Source of the DNA: Halopseudomonas sabulinigri
GTDB taxonomy: Bacteria > Pseudomonadota > Gammaproteobacteria > Pseudomonadales > Pseudomonadaceae
Reading direction: 5' to 3'
Assembly (NCBI RefSeq): GCF_900105255.1
Contig: NZ_LT629763.1
Location: 124,001-188,000 of the forward strand
Length of the DNA: 64,000 nucleotides
Each line of letters opens with the position of its first letter. The stretch's first letter is position 1. Below the pieces are notes generated by a model. The model saw nothing but the letters and a program-made list of their open reading frames with translations, searched no databases and was not told where the DNA came from. Below are positions 17,705-30,167 of the stretch, piece by piece. The position numbers and the translations under genes are program-made.

Positions 17705-19137
17705 TGCGGACCCTGTACAGGTGCCTGCGCCGGTCTCATCTGGGCGCCGCCGTGCTGTGCGGCGCGATGTTTTGCGCGACTGTCTCTGCGGTCTATGCGC
17801 AGGAGCAAGCGCAAACTCAGCCACTGTCTGAGAATAGCGCGGCGCAACAAAGCGACGAGAGCGCAGATGCAGGCGCGCTGGCCCCCAAAGTCACCAGCGA
17901 GCTGATGCCAGATGAAGTCGCGCCCGGCCAAAGTGCGCGCTTGCGCGTCACGGTATTGGTACCTACCTACATGCCCAGACCGGTCGAATTTGCCGATCTG
18001 GATCAGGCCAACCTGCGAGTGCGGCTGGGCGAGCGGGCTACTACGCCCCTGAGTCGTCGCATGGACGGTCGCACCTGGTCCGGGGTGACGCGCACCTATC
18101 AACTTACGCCACTTGCGCCAGGGCAGTACAACCTGGGGCCGGCCAAGCTGACGATTACCTTCCAGCACCCGGACAGCGGCGAGATAGTAAGTGAAGCGGC
18201 AGAAACCGACGTTCAGACGCTGACGGCCACAGTACCGCCGGCCGCCGCTGGCTTGTCGCCGTATATCGCCGGTCGCTCATTGTCTTTGAGTCAGACGTTC
18301 ACTACCACGCGAGCTGGCGCTGAAGAAAGCGAAGGTGCTGTTGAGCAGATTGACGCCAGCAGCGAGGGGACAGTGGAGCTGGCAGTGGGGGATAGTCTGA
18401 AACGCGACATCACCTTGGCCATTGAGGGTGGCAGCGTGTTGCTGCTGCCCTCGTTGAATGAGCAGGCGAGTGCTGCCGGGATGGAAGTTTATACCGCATC
18501 GCCCAAGGTAAGTGAGCACGAAGCCGGTGGTGAGCGGAGTGAAAGCGTGACTTATATTGCGCAGCAGAGTGGCCATGCCAGCTTGCCGTCACTCTCTTTG
18601 CGTTGGTATGACACGCAGAGTGAAAAGGTAGCTACGGTGCAACTGGAGGGACTGGCGCTGAGCATCAAGGGCGGCGGTTTTCCTGCGGTCGGTCAGCGCA
18701 GCGACTTCGCCTGTTGGTGGCTGCTGATGCCGCTGTTAGGGTTGCTGCTCTTGCTCTGGGCCTGCCGGCGCTGGCTGTTGCCTCTGTGGCAGCAGCGGCA
18801 GCAGAAGTTGGCACAGCAGCAAGAGGCGCTCGGCGTCGGCGCGCTTGCCGATCTGCACAAGGCAGCGAAAGCAAGGCACTACGCAGCCAGCTTGACGGCC
18901 TGGCAGCACTTGCAGCAGTGCGTACCGGTGTTGTCTGCGCACCGCCGCGCAGCTGTTATCGAGGCGCTGGCGGGCATCGGGCAGCAACGCTACGGCACCG
19001 GTGCTGGCACGGAAACTTCGGCGTTATGGCAGACGCTGGAGCAGGCCTTGCCCTCCGCCGGTGACCTGCGCGCCAGCGCGGAACCCGGTGTGCTGCCCGA
19101 GCTTAACCCGCACGCGCGCCCACAGACGGTGGCCTGA
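17701..19137 (+). CDS. BatD family (oxygen tolerance) protein
   Basis: A 478-residue protein with a signal peptide (cleavage near AVYAQEQA), beta-rich periplasmic domains, a single membrane segment at about 337-356 (FACWWLLMPLLGLLLLLWACRRW) and a cytoplasmic helical C-terminal part. Blocks such as PKVTSELMPDEVAPGQSARL and LAPGQYNLGPAKLTI match BatD. It is the last gene of the MoxR-Bat operon, its ATG overlapping the stop of the BatB-like gene. The 227-base convergent gap to the following chemoreceptor gene (19138-19364) holds no gene that I can support; a TGGCGA inverted repeat with a 10-base loop (19315-19336) is the only structure seen. Confidence 0.85.
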   Translation: MMRTLYRCLRRSHLGAAVLCGAMFCATVSAVYAQEQAQTQPLSENSAAQQSDESADAGALAPKVTSELMPDEVAPGQSARLRVTVLVPTYMPRPVEFADLDQANLRVRLGERATTPLSRRMDGRTWSGVTRTYQLTPLAPGQYNLGPAKLTITFQHPDSGEIVSEAAETDVQTLTATVPPAAAGLSPYIAGRSLSLSQTFTTTRAGAEESEGAVEQIDASSEGTVELAVGDSLKRDITLAIEGGSVLLLPSLNEQASAAGMEVYTASPKVSEHEAGGERSESVTYIAQQSGHASLPSLSLRWYDTQSEKVATVQLEGLALSIKGGGFPAVGQRSDFACWWLLMPLLGLLLLLWACRRWLLPLWQQRQQKLAQQQEALGVGALADLHKAAKARHYAASLTAWQHLQQCVPVLSAHRRAAVIEALAGIGQQRYGTGAGTETSALWQTLEQALPSAGDLRASAEPGVLPELNPHARPQTVA

Positions 19138-19364
19138 AGCGTCCGGCAATACTGCTGTGCTTCCAGGCGCCGCTGATTATCCCCTGACCACACCGCACCA
19201 ACTCAACATAGCAGATGCATGCTTGAACGCTGGTCCTGCAGCGCTCAGGGGGGATAGCACGTTGTTTTGTGGTTTCTCTACCGCTCTAGCTATGCCTTCG
19301 AAGCACCGCCGTGATGGCGACCCGGTCTGATCGCCAAAGCGCCTGCAGACTTGATCAGCGCTCC

Positions 19365-20924
19365 TTAACGGCGGTTGAAGCGTTCAACCAGGTTCACCTG
19401 TTGCTCCGCGGTGGCTGCCAGTTCGCCGCTCAGGTCGGCACTGCGCTGGGCCTCCTGCGAGGTAGTGTCGGCGAGGCTGGCGATATTGGTGACGTTGCGG
19501 TTGATCTCTTCCGCAACGCTGCTTTGCTCCTCGGCGGCACTGGCAATCTGGCCGGCCATTTCATTGATGCGCTCTACGGCCTGGCGGATGCCTTCCAACG
19601 CGTCGTCTGCCTCTATGACCTGTGCAACACCACGCTCGGCCTGCTCGTTGCCGATGCGCATGCTGTCGACTGTACCTTGGGCGGCGTGTTGCAGGTTGGC
19701 GATCAGGCTGTGGATCTGCTCGGTTGACTCGGCCGTACGGCTGGCGAGTGCGCGCACCTCGTCGGCGACCACGGCAAAGCCGCGACCCTGCTCGCCGGCG
19801 CGGGCGGCTTCGATAGCGGCATTCAAGGCCAGCAGGTTGGTCTGCTCGGCAATGCCTTTGATCACGTCGACTACCGTACCAATCTCGCGCGCATCGCTGG
19901 CCAGTTTATTGGCGACGGTGGTCGCGGTGTTGACGGCGCCTGACAGGTTCTCAATGGATTCGCGAGCTTTGGTCGCGACGTTTTTGCCGTGCAGTGCCAG
20001 CTCGCTGGCGTCGCGGGTGGCGGTGGCGGTGCTTTGGACGTTGCCCGATACCTCCTGGGTGGCGGCGGCCATTTCGTTGATGGCGGCGGCAACCAGGTCG
20101 GTCTCGTTGCGTTGCTGGGCAAGCCCTGTGCTGCTTTGGCTAGCCAGCTGACTGGCTTCACCGGCCTGCCGCTTGAGCTGCTCGGCGCTGTCGGCCAACC
20201 GGGTCAGGCAGGTTTGCAGCCGCGCTTGCTGGCTGTGGATGGCCATTTCGATTTGCCCCAAGGCGCCGTGAAACGGCGTGTACATCTGCGCCAGCAGCGG
20301 GTCGGTAATGCTGCTGTCGGCAGCGTTGATAATGCGGTTCAGACGTTGATCAAGTGCGGCTTTCAGCGCGATGCCGGCAGGCAGGCCGAGCACGGCGCCC
20401 AAAGCGATGCCAGGTGCGCCAAGCAGCGCGCCGGCGGCACCACCCACTGCCAGCATCAGTGCGCTGGGCACCACGTGTAGCGCCACGCCAGACCAGTCGG
20501 CGGGGATCGCTTTTTTCCCTTTGTTCAGCCGCGCATAAAGTTCTTCGGCCCGCTGAACCTGGCCGGGTGTGGTCTTCACGCGCACCGATTCATAGCCCTG
20601 AATCTGGCCGCCTTCATAGATGGGGGTTACAAAGGCGTTGACCCAATAGTGGTCACCGTTCTTGCAGCGGTTTTTTACGATGCCCATCCAGGCGTGCCCC
20701 TGCTTCAGGTCGCCCCACATGTGACCGAATACAGCTGAGGGCGTATCCGGGTGGCGCACCATGTTATGCGGGCTGCCGATCAACTCTGCACGCTCAAAGC
20801 CACTGACATCGACGAAGGCGTCGTTGCAATAAGTGATGATGCCCTTGAGGTTGGTGGTAGAGATCAGGCGTTGCTCTTCCGGAAAGGTGCGCTCTCGCTG
20901 GGTGACGGGCTGATTGTTGCGCAT
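19365..20924 (-). CDS. aer: PAS-containing methyl-accepting chemotaxis protein, Aer-like
   Basis: A 519-residue receptor. An N-terminal PAS domain (about 17-125) includes [26 protein letters not shown] and [22 protein letters not shown], close to the FAD-binding PAS of Aer aerotaxis receptors. A hydrophobic membrane segment follows at about 150-190. The signalling domain has the invariant hairpin tip ([20 protein letters not shown], in two parts) near residue 370. It senses redox or oxygen and signals to CheA/CheW. An AAGGA site precedes the ATG. In P. aeruginosa aer is also next to acnA, as here, with the two genes divergent. Confidence 0.85.
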   Translation of the reverse strand: MRNNQPVTQRERTFPEEQRLISTTNLKGIITYCNDAFVDVSGFERAELIGSPHNMVRHPDTPSAVFGHMWGDLKQGHAWMGIVKNRCKNGDHYWVNAFVTPIYEGGQIQGYESVRVKTTPGQVQRAEELYARLNKGKKAIPADWSGVALHVVPSALMLAVGGAAGALLGAPGIALGAVLGLPAGIALKAALDQRLNRIINAADSSITDPLLAQMYTPFHGALGQIEMAIHSQQARLQTCLTRLADSAEQLKRQAGEASQLASQSSTGLAQQRNETDLVAAAINEMAAATQEVSGNVQSTATATRDASELALHGKNVATKARESIENLSGAVNTATTVANKLASDAREIGTVVDVIKGIAEQTNLLALNAAIEAARAGEQGRGFAVVADEVRALASRTAESTEQIHSLIANLQHAAQGTVDSMRIGNEQAERGVAQVIEADDALEGIRQAVERINEMAGQIASAAEEQSSVAEEINRNVTNIASLADTTSQEAQRSADLSGELAATAEQQVNLVERFNRR

Positions 20925-21143
20925 ATCGGCATCCTTGACTGGAGTTGCGGGATTTTATTCCCGTCGTGTTGTCTATTCTGTGGTTATCGGCTGCAATCGG
21001 AATGGCTGAATAGCCGGTTGCAGAGGCTGGTTTTGCTTAGTACGGTGAAAACAGCCTGTCGATTCATAACTATGTAATAGACCGTGATTTCGAGTTAAGC
21101 CAATCAAAAGCCGGTTCGTAGCCGGCTGAGAGGAGACGACTGA

Positions 21144-23876
<2,733 letters not shown>

Positions 23877-23884
23877 AGGACGCT

Positions 23885-24034
23885 GCGCCGGCAAGGCCGG
23901 CGCTGTGCTCCTCCAGAAGGGCCGGGTTCCATCCCGGCCAGCGTCGGCGCGTTGCTGATGCAGTGGGTCGAGATGGAATTCGACCCTCACAGAAGCGGGC
24001 ACGTGCCTTTCCGGGAGCACTACTTCTATCCCGG
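23885..24034. repeat. cluster of related hairpins downstream of acnA (REP-like)
   Basis: The 404-base gap between acnA and efeU holds several inverted repeats: GCGCCGGC (23885-23903, 3-base loop); GGCCGGG-TTCCAT-CCCGGCC (23920-23939); GGGTCGA with its complement TCGACCC (23965-23986), whose loop on the minus strand reads ATTCCATC; and CCGGGA...TCCCGG (24011-24034) ending its loop with TTCTAT. Three of the four share a TTCCAT/TTCTAT loop with different but self-complementary stems, in alternating orientation, as repetitive extragenic palindromes often do. The first may act as an acnA terminator, but no U-run follows it. From 24035 to 24240 the sequence becomes AT-rich and probably holds the efe promoter. 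Confidence 0.5.
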
Positions 24035-24244
24035 CCACCACTGCCTTTGGCGGCCTGCCGGAGATACAAATAAGTACGGGTTGAACCGCGCCGAGCACCA
24101 GGTGCGGTAATTCCGCGCACCCAAAAATAAATATAAGTTGTTGTTTTAACTGGCTTCTGGCGAGGCGTACAAGGTCCGGTTTCAGCAAATTATGTAAATG
24201 TGATTTTCTTACACATTTTGTAACATGTATGCTGTGGCTCACTT

Positions 24245-24263
24245 GATAGTGATTCCCGTTCCC
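24245..24263 (+). promoter_or_regulatory. possible Fur-binding site before efeU
   Basis: The 19 bases starting GATAGTGATT match the classical Fur box at 12 of 19 positions by hand comparison, mostly in its left half. It lies 18 bases before the efeU start codon. Iron-uptake operons of this type are commonly repressed by Fur, which is the main reason to consider it; the right half is poor. Treat as a weak candidate. Confidence 0.25.
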
Positions 24264-24280
24264 ATACCCGGTTGGTGGTG

Positions 24281-25120
24281 ATGCTCGTTCCCTTTCTTAT
24301 CATGTTGCGTGAAGGCCTTGAGGCCGCTTTGATTGTCGGCATTATTGCCAGTTACTTGCGCCAGACCGGTCGGGGTGCCTGGATGCCGGCGGTGTGGATA
24401 GGTGTTTTTCTTGCCGCGACCCTGGCGCTGCTGGTTGGCGCGGGCCTGCAATTGGTCAGCGCCGAGTTTCCGCAGCGCGAGCAGGAGATGTTCGAGGCGG
24501 TGATTGGCTTGCTGGCGGTGGGCGTGTTGACCTGGATGGTCTTCTGGATGCGGCGTGCGGCCCAAGGGCTGCGGACGGAGTTGACCGGCGCACTGGATAG
24601 CGCCTTTGCCCGTGGCCAGAGCCACACCTACGCGCTGATCGGCATGGTATTTCTCGCCGTGGCGCGCGAGGGGCTGGAGTCGGTGTTCTTTCTGCTGGCC
24701 ATTTTTCAGCAAAGCCGCGGAAGTGGCGCACCCTTGGGCGCGTTGCTCGGTGTGCTGTGCTCAGTCGCTGCTGGCTGGGCGTTCTATCGCGGCAGCCTGC
24801 GGCTCAATCTCAAGCACTTTTTCCGTCTGACCGGGTTGTTCATCCTGCTGGTAGCAGCGGGCCTGTTTGCCGGTTCGGTGCGCGCCATGCACGAGGCGGG
24901 TTGGTGGAACCAGGCTCAGCAGGTGCTATTTGATCTGAGTGCCTGGCTGCCGCTGGACACGCCGTTGGGCAGCGTTTTTGCCGGCGTGTTTGGCTATCAG
25001 CCGGCGCCCAGCCTGAGCGAAGTGGTGGCCTATCTGGGTTATCTGGCGGTCACGCTCGCGCTGTTCTTCCGCACTCAACGCCTGTCGCCGCTGCCGGCGC
25101 GGGCTGATGTTGTCCGTTAA
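24281..25120 (+). CDS. efeU: iron permease EfeU (FTR1 family)
   Basis: A 279-residue inner-membrane permease with seven hydrophobic segments. Two REGLE motifs, MLREGLEAALIV at the N terminus and AREGLESVFF at about residue 130, are the iron-binding REXXE motifs of the FTR1/OFeT family. The start at 24281 (MLVPFLIMLREGLEA) matches the usual family N terminus and has GGTGGTG just before it; three codons of open frame upstream are unlikely to be used. It brings in iron with the periplasmic EfeO and EfeB proteins encoded next. Confidence 0.93.
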   Translation: MLVPFLIMLREGLEAALIVGIIASYLRQTGRGAWMPAVWIGVFLAATLALLVGAGLQLVSAEFPQREQEMFEAVIGLLAVGVLTWMVFWMRRAAQGLRTELTGALDSAFARGQSHTYALIGMVFLAVAREGLESVFFLLAIFQQSRGSGAPLGALLGVLCSVAAGWAFYRGSLRLNLKHFFRLTGLFILLVAAGLFAGSVRAMHEAGWWNQAQQVLFDLSAWLPLDTPLGSVFAGVFGYQPAPSLSEVVAYLGYLAVTLALFFRTQRLSPLPARADVVR

Positions 25121-25139
25121 GCCTACAAGCGAGTTTTCC

Positions 25140-26261
25140 ATGTCTGATTCAAAGTCGTCTTCCGCGGCGCCATCAGCCGGCCTGCTGCGTCTGGGTATGG
25201 TTCTGGCGGCGCTGCTGCTGTTGGCCGCACTGGGGCTGTTTTATCTCTCGTTGGGGCATAACACCGGCGATCAGCAGGTAGGCACCGAGATTGTGATTAC
25301 TGCCCGGGGCTGCGAGCCGAACGCGGTCACCGTGCCAGCGGGGCAGCCGCGCTTCACGGTGATCAACCAGAGTGAGCGCGCCATTGAGTGGGAGATTCTC
25401 GACGGTGTAATGGTGCTGGAGGAGCGCGAGAACATTGCCCCGCAGTTGCGCCAGCCCATCACCGCGACGCTGGCGCCGGGCGAGTACCAGATGACCTGCG
25501 GCCTGCTCAGCAATCCACGGGGCACGCTGACCGTCACCGCGGTGGCCGGCCAACCGGCCGGCGCTACCCTGTCTCCCAAGGCGCTGATCGGGCCGCTGGC
25601 GGAATACCGGGTCTACCTGACGTTACAGGGGCGCGAGCTGGATCGCGCTGCGCAGGCGTTGCAGAGCGCGATTGCTGCAGACGACCTGACGGCGGCGCAG
25701 GACGCCTATCGCCAGGCGCGACTGATTGATCAGCGCATGGCCCCTGCGATTGGCCTGTTCAGCGATCTGGATCAGCGCCTGAATGCCCGTGCCGACTACT
25801 TTGCCGAGCGCGAACAGGATTCGGCTTTTTCCGGTTTTCAGCGTTTGGCCTATGGCCTGTTCGAACAAGGCAGCACGGCGGAGCTGCTGCCGGTGGCAGA
25901 CCAGTTGAGGGCGGATATTCAGCAACTGCGCGAGCGACTGCGCAATGACGGCGTACCGGCACCGCAGCTGGCTCAGGGGCAGGCGCGGGTGTTGCAGTCC
26001 TGGCATGACCAGCAGCGCACGCAAGCGCAGCTCACACCGCGTGAACTGGATGATTTGCGCGGCCTGCAGCAAGGCGCAGACAAAGTGGTGAGTCTGCTGG
26101 CGCCGCTGTTACCCGATGCCGATGAGCTGCAGCAAGCGCTGGGGGCACTGGATCAGCAGCTGCAGCACAAGCCGGCAGAACGCAGTGCGCTGTTGCGCGA
26201 TACCCAGGCGTTGGCGGCGGCGCTGCAGCAGGTCAATGGCGAGCTGGCCTCGGCGTACTGA
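25140..26261 (+). CDS. efeO: EfeO-like protein: cupredoxin domain plus degenerate M75 domain
   Basis: A 373-residue protein anchored or exported by one N-terminal hydrophobic segment (about 20-39). Residues about 50-135 form an EfeO-type cupredoxin (TEIVITARGCEPNAVTVPAG, then YQMTCGLLSNPRGTLTV, with Cys as likely metal ligand). The rest resembles the imelysin/M75 domain, including ALIGPLAEYRVYLTLQ. The M75 metal motif normally read as GFHRxE is here FSGFQRLAYGLFE, so His and Glu are both lost. The start at 25140 (MSDSKSSS) is preferred over an upstream ATG that overlaps efeU. A standalone M75 protein with an intact motif is encoded two genes later. Confidence 0.85.
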   Translation: MSDSKSSSAAPSAGLLRLGMVLAALLLLAALGLFYLSLGHNTGDQQVGTEIVITARGCEPNAVTVPAGQPRFTVINQSERAIEWEILDGVMVLEERENIAPQLRQPITATLAPGEYQMTCGLLSNPRGTLTVTAVAGQPAGATLSPKALIGPLAEYRVYLTLQGRELDRAAQALQSAIAADDLTAAQDAYRQARLIDQRMAPAIGLFSDLDQRLNARADYFAEREQDSAFSGFQRLAYGLFEQGSTAELLPVADQLRADIQQLRERLRNDGVPAPQLAQGQARVLQSWHDQQRTQAQLTPRELDDLRGLQQGADKVVSLLAPLLPDADELQQALGALDQQLQHKPAERSALLRDTQALAAALQQVNGELASAY

Positions 26262-26300
26262 GTGCGCTGCACGGTGAAAGTAAACAAAGGTGGTTAAAGC

Positions 26301-27611
26301 ATGAGTGAGTACGACAACAACGCCGGTGGCGGCTGTCCCTTCGCCGGTCTGAACCGACGGCGGTTTTTGCAAGGCTTGGGCGCTGCCGGTCTGGGGGCGG
26401 CCAGCCTGAGCGCCGTCGCTGCCGCTAACACTGCTGGCGGTCAGGGCAGGGCGGTAGAGGTAACAGATGCGCCCTCGAGCGCCGCCACCTTTCAGGCACA
26501 TGACTTTCATGGTGCGCATCAGCAGGGCATTACCACGCCGCGCCCGGCGGTGGGCATGATCGCCGCCTTCGATGTGCTGAGTACCGATCGCGCGGGCCTT
26601 GAGCGCTTACTGCGGATACTGTCCGAGCGCATTGCCTTTCTGACCCGCGGCGGTCGAGTAGAACAGCGCGACGCGCGCTTCCCACCGACCGACTCCGGCA
26701 TCCTCGGCCCGCAGGTAGCGCCCGATGCGCTGACCATCACCGTGTCGGTGGGGGCCTCATTGTTTGATCAGCGGTTTGGGCTGGCAGCGGCCAAGCCGCG
26801 CCATCTGCAGCGTATGGTGGCATTCCCCAACGACGCCTTGGACGCAGCACGTTGCCATGGCGATTTGTCTTTGCAGTTCTGTGCCAACACCGAAGGCACC
26901 ACCATTCACGCGCTGCGCGACATTATCAAGAACACCCCCGGTCTTTTGTTGCTGCGCTGGAAGCAGGAGGGCACCGTGCCGGTGATGGCGCCTAAAGCCG
27001 ACGGCTCCACCGAGAGTGCGCGTAACTATCTGGGTTTTCGTGATGGTACCGCCAACCCGCAGGCCGATGACCGCCAGCTGATGCAGAAGGTGGTTTGGGT
27101 CGATGGCAGCGAGGGTGAACCAGCCTGGGCGCGTAATGGCAGCTATCAGGCGGTGCGCATCATTCGCAATTTTGTCGAGCGCTGGGATCGCACGCCGCTG
27201 CAGGAGCAAGAAGCCATTTTTGGCCGCCGGCGTGACAGCGGCGCGCCCATGTCGGGCACCGTGGAGCACGATGAGCCGCACTATGCCGATGACCCGAAGG
27301 GTGAGATTACCGCGCTGGACTCACATATCCGTCTGGCCAACCCGCGCACTGCGGGCAGCGAGCGCAATCTGATTCTGCGTCGGCCGTTCAATTACTCCAA
27401 TGGCGTTGAGGCTAATGGCCAGCTGGATATGGGCTTGCTGTTCATTGCTTATCAGGCCGACCTGGAGGCGGGTTTTATCAGCGTACAACAGCGCCTGGAT
27501 GGCGAGCCGCTGGAGGAATACATCAAACCGGTGGGTGGGGGCTATTTCTTTACCCTGCCGGGCATACAACAGGGGGATTTCCTGGGCAGCAGCCTGCTGA
27601 CTGCCAGCTGA
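26301..27611 (+). CDS. efeB: deferrochelatase/peroxidase EfeB (Dyp-type)
   Basis: A 436-residue Dyp-type haem peroxidase with a Tat signal: NRRRFLQGLGAAGLGAAS at about residues 14-31. The family motif GXXDG appears as GFRDGTANPQ (about 247-256), and the proximal haem-ligand histidine region is likely near ALDSHIRLANPRT (about 335). In E. coli EfeB works with EfeU and EfeO in acid- or oxygen-sensitive ferrous uptake and may release iron from haem. It follows efeO by 39 bases and precedes the M75 gene by 50 bases, so it belongs to the same operon. Confidence 0.93.
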   Translation: MSEYDNNAGGGCPFAGLNRRRFLQGLGAAGLGAASLSAVAAANTAGGQGRAVEVTDAPSSAATFQAHDFHGAHQQGITTPRPAVGMIAAFDVLSTDRAGLERLLRILSERIAFLTRGGRVEQRDARFPPTDSGILGPQVAPDALTITVSVGASLFDQRFGLAAAKPRHLQRMVAFPNDALDAARCHGDLSLQFCANTEGTTIHALRDIIKNTPGLLLLRWKQEGTVPVMAPKADGSTESARNYLGFRDGTANPQADDRQLMQKVVWVDGSEGEPAWARNGSYQAVRIIRNFVERWDRTPLQEQEAIFGRRRDSGAPMSGTVEHDEPHYADDPKGEITALDSHIRLANPRTAGSERNLILRRPFNYSNGVEANGQLDMGLLFIAYQADLEAGFISVQQRLDGEPLEEYIKPVGGGYFFTLPGIQQGDFLGSSLLTAS

Positions 27612-27661
27612 ACCCCGTTATTCGTCGATTGGCCATACCCTTCATTTGCTGGAGAGAAAAA

Positions 27662-28504
27662 ATGTCATTACCTCGCACCTTGTTTATTGCCGCCAGCGCC
27701 TTTGGCCTGATCGGCATGCAGGCCTCAGCGCACGCAGCGGTGGCGCCGCAGGATCTGGTCGCGCCCATCACTGATTACAAACTCTATGTGCTGGATAATC
27801 TGGAGCAGTTTACTGCCCACAGCCGCGAATTCACCGAGGCCATCAAGGCCGGTGACGTGAAGAAAGCGCAGGCGCTCTACGCCCCCTCGCGCGTTTACTA
27901 CGAGCGCATCGAGCCGATTGCCGAGCTCTTTGCCGATCTGGATGCCAGCATCGATGCGCGGGAAGATGACTATGAGAAAGGCGTCAAGGACCCGGAGTTC
28001 ACCGGCTTTCATCGCCTGGAATACGCGCTCTTTCACGATCAGAGCACTGATGGCATGGCGCCTTACGCAGAGCGCCTGATGAGCGATGTGGAAGATCTGG
28101 AACAACGCGTTGCCGGCTTGACCTTCCCGCCTGAGAAAGTCGTGGGCGGCGCAGCAGCGCTGATGGAAGAAGTGGCCGCCACCAAGGTGTCGGGGGAAGA
28201 GGACCGTTACAGCCGCACCGACCTGTGGGATTTTCAGGGCAACGTCGACGGCGCCAAGAAAATCTTTGAACTGGTCAAGCCGCTGGCGGCGGAAGAAGAT
28301 GCCGCCTTCGTGCAGCGCGTGGAAGACAACTTTGCTTCGATGGAAGCGACGCTGGCGCATTACTACGTGCAGAAAGGCGATGTAGACAGCGGCTTTGTCA
28401 GTTACGAGCAGGTCAGCGATGCCGACCGCCGTGCGCTGGTGGGACCGGTGACAGTGCTGGCCGAAGAGCTATCTACGCTGCGTGGATTGCTGGGTCTGAA
28501 CTGA
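27662..28504 (+). CDS. imelysin/M75 family periplasmic protein (EfeM-like, EfeO C-terminal type)
   Basis: A 280-residue protein with a signal peptide (MSLPRTLFIAASAF, cleavage near AHAAVAP) followed directly by an M75 domain. The conserved motif is intact: FTGFHRLEYALFHDQST (HxxE), and DLWDFQGNVDGAKKIFELVKPL follows. It lacks a cupredoxin domain, which is supplied by the other EfeO-like protein in this operon. It probably binds iron in the periplasm and hands it to EfeU. The start at 27662 has a GGAGAG ribosome site; an ATG 33 bases upstream is not favoured. Confidence 0.87.
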   Translation: MSLPRTLFIAASAFGLIGMQASAHAAVAPQDLVAPITDYKLYVLDNLEQFTAHSREFTEAIKAGDVKKAQALYAPSRVYYERIEPIAELFADLDASIDAREDDYEKGVKDPEFTGFHRLEYALFHDQSTDGMAPYAERLMSDVEDLEQRVAGLTFPPEKVVGGAAALMEEVAATKVSGEEDRYSRTDLWDFQGNVDGAKKIFELVKPLAAEEDAAFVQRVEDNFASMEATLAHYYVQKGDVDSGFVSYEQVSDADRRALVGPVTVLAEELSTLRGLLGLN

Positions 28505-28529
28505 CGTCCTGCAGGCATCCCTGACCAGT

Positions 28530-28555
28530 AGGCAGTGCCGACAACGGCGCTGCCT
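28530..28555. terminator. hairpin between the efe operon and glpK
   Basis: AGGCAGTGCCG and CGGCGCTGCCT form an 11-bp stem (one G-T pair) with a 4-base ACAA loop, 26 bases after the last efe gene and between convergent transcripts. No U-run follows on either strand, so its action as a terminator is uncertain. Confidence 0.45.
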
Positions 28556-28635
28556 GCCCGGCCGCGCTGGCGGCTTACGGCTGTGCTCAGGTTGGGTCGC
28601 GAGTGGCCAGGAGGCGCCGTCTGCAGCGCCTCCGC

Positions 28636-30123
28636 TCAGTGCTCATCCCGCACACGGCGAATCGCGTCAAGCCAGCCATCATATAGCGCGTTGCGTTTCT
28701 CTTCGCTCATCTGCGGGGTGAAGGTGCGCTCACAGGCCCAGTGCCTGGCGATATGCTCCAGGCTGTCGAACATCCCCAATTGCAGTCCCGCCAAATACGC
28801 GGCGCCCAGCGCAGTGGTCTCGGTCACTTGTGGTCGGTCGACGGTCACGCCGAGTATGTTGGCCAGCTCCTGCACTACCCAGTTATTGATCACCATGCCG
28901 CCGTCCACCCGCAGGGCGGCGGTGCTGTGGGCGCCGTCAGCGGTCATGGCGTCGAGCAGGTCGCGGGTCTGGAAGCAGACCGACTGCAGCCCGGCGGTGA
29001 CAATCTGCGCGATGCCGGTATCGCGGGTCAGACCGAAGATGGCGCCGCGTGCGGCCGGGTCCCAGTAGGGCGCGCCCAGGCCGGTGAAGGCCGGCACCAG
29101 ATAGACGCCGGTGGTGCCGCCGGCTTCGCGCGCCAGGGCTTCGGTTTCACCGGCGTTCTGAATCAGCTTGAGGCCATCGCGCAGCCATTGAATCGCTGCG
29201 CCGGCAACAAAGATGCTGCCCTCCAGCGCGTAGGTGGTTTCGCCCTTGAGCCGATAACCCACAGTGGTCAGCAGACGGTTGCTGGAGCGTACCGGCTCAC
29301 TGCCAGTGTTCATCACCATGAAGCAGCCGGTGCCGTAGGTGCTCTTGACCATGCCTGGGCTGAAGCACGCCTGGCCGATCAGCGCGGCCTGCTGGTCGCC
29401 GGCAATACCGCAGACCGGGATGCTGGCGCCGAGCAGCTCGGCGTCGGTCTGGCCGAAATCGGCGGCGCTGTCCATTACCTCTGGCAGCAGGCTGGCAGGA
29501 ATATCCAGCAGGGTGAGCAGTTCCTCATCCCAGCATTGCTGATGAATGTTGAACAGCATGGTGCGTGAGGCGTTGGTGGCGTCGGTGCGGTGCACTTGGC
29601 CCCCGGTGAGGCGCCAGAGCAGAAAGGTATCGACGGTGCCGAAGCGCAGCTCGCCGCGTTCGGCGCGCGCGCGCGCGCCCTCGACGTGCTCCAGCAACCA
29701 GCGCAGTTTGGTGGCGGAAAAATAGGGGTCGATCAGCAGGCCGGTATGTTCGGTCACCATGGTTTCGTGGCCGGCGGCCTTGAGCTCGGCGCAGAAGTCG
29801 GCGGTACGGCGGTCCTGCCAGACGATGGCGTGGTAGAGCAGCTCGCCGGTTTGCGCGTCCCACAGCAAGGTGGTCTCGCGCTGATTGGTAATGCCGATGC
29901 CCGCCACCTGATCGGCACTGATGCCAGCTTTTTCGAGCACCTCGCGGCAGACCGCCAGGGTGCTGTTCCAGATATCTTCACCGTCGTGCTCCACCCAGCC
30001 GTCATGCGGAAAATGCTGAGCAAATTCCTGCTGCGCAGTAAATTCGGGCTTGCCGGCGGCCGAGAACAGGATGGCGCGGCTGCTGGTGGTGCCCTGGTCG
30101 ATGGCGAGAATGGGGTTGGCCAT
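28636..30123 (-). CDS. glpK: glycerol kinase
   Basis: A 495-residue FGGY-family kinase converting glycerol and ATP to sn-glycerol-3-phosphate. The N terminus [20 protein letters not shown] is the phosphate-1 motif; [17 protein letters not shown] and the signature [21 protein letters not shown] are present, as is DGGMVINNW. The start at 30123 matches other GlpK proteins; a longer upstream frame adds 19 unlike residues. It lies 44 bases after ybaK on the same strand. The glycerol facilitator glpF and regulator glpR, usually close by in pseudomonads, are not in this window. Confidence 0.96.
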   Translation of the reverse strand: MANPILAIDQGTTSSRAILFSAAGKPEFTAQQEFAQHFPHDGWVEHDGEDIWNSTLAVCREVLEKAGISADQVAGIGITNQRETTLLWDAQTGELLYHAIVWQDRRTADFCAELKAAGHETMVTEHTGLLIDPYFSATKLRWLLEHVEGARARAERGELRFGTVDTFLLWRLTGGQVHRTDATNASRTMLFNIHQQCWDEELLTLLDIPASLLPEVMDSAADFGQTDAELLGASIPVCGIAGDQQAALIGQACFSPGMVKSTYGTGCFMVMNTGSEPVRSSNRLLTTVGYRLKGETTYALEGSIFVAGAAIQWLRDGLKLIQNAGETEALAREAGGTTGVYLVPAFTGLGAPYWDPAARGAIFGLTRDTGIAQIVTAGLQSVCFQTRDLLDAMTADGAHSTAALRVDGGMVINNWVVQELANILGVTVDRPQVTETTALGAAYLAGLQLGMFDSLEHIARHWACERTFTPQMSEEKRNALYDGWLDAIRRVRDEH

Positions 30124-30167
30124 AAGGCTGGAGTCCTGTGCGGTCGGTATTGTTATGGGCGTTATGC

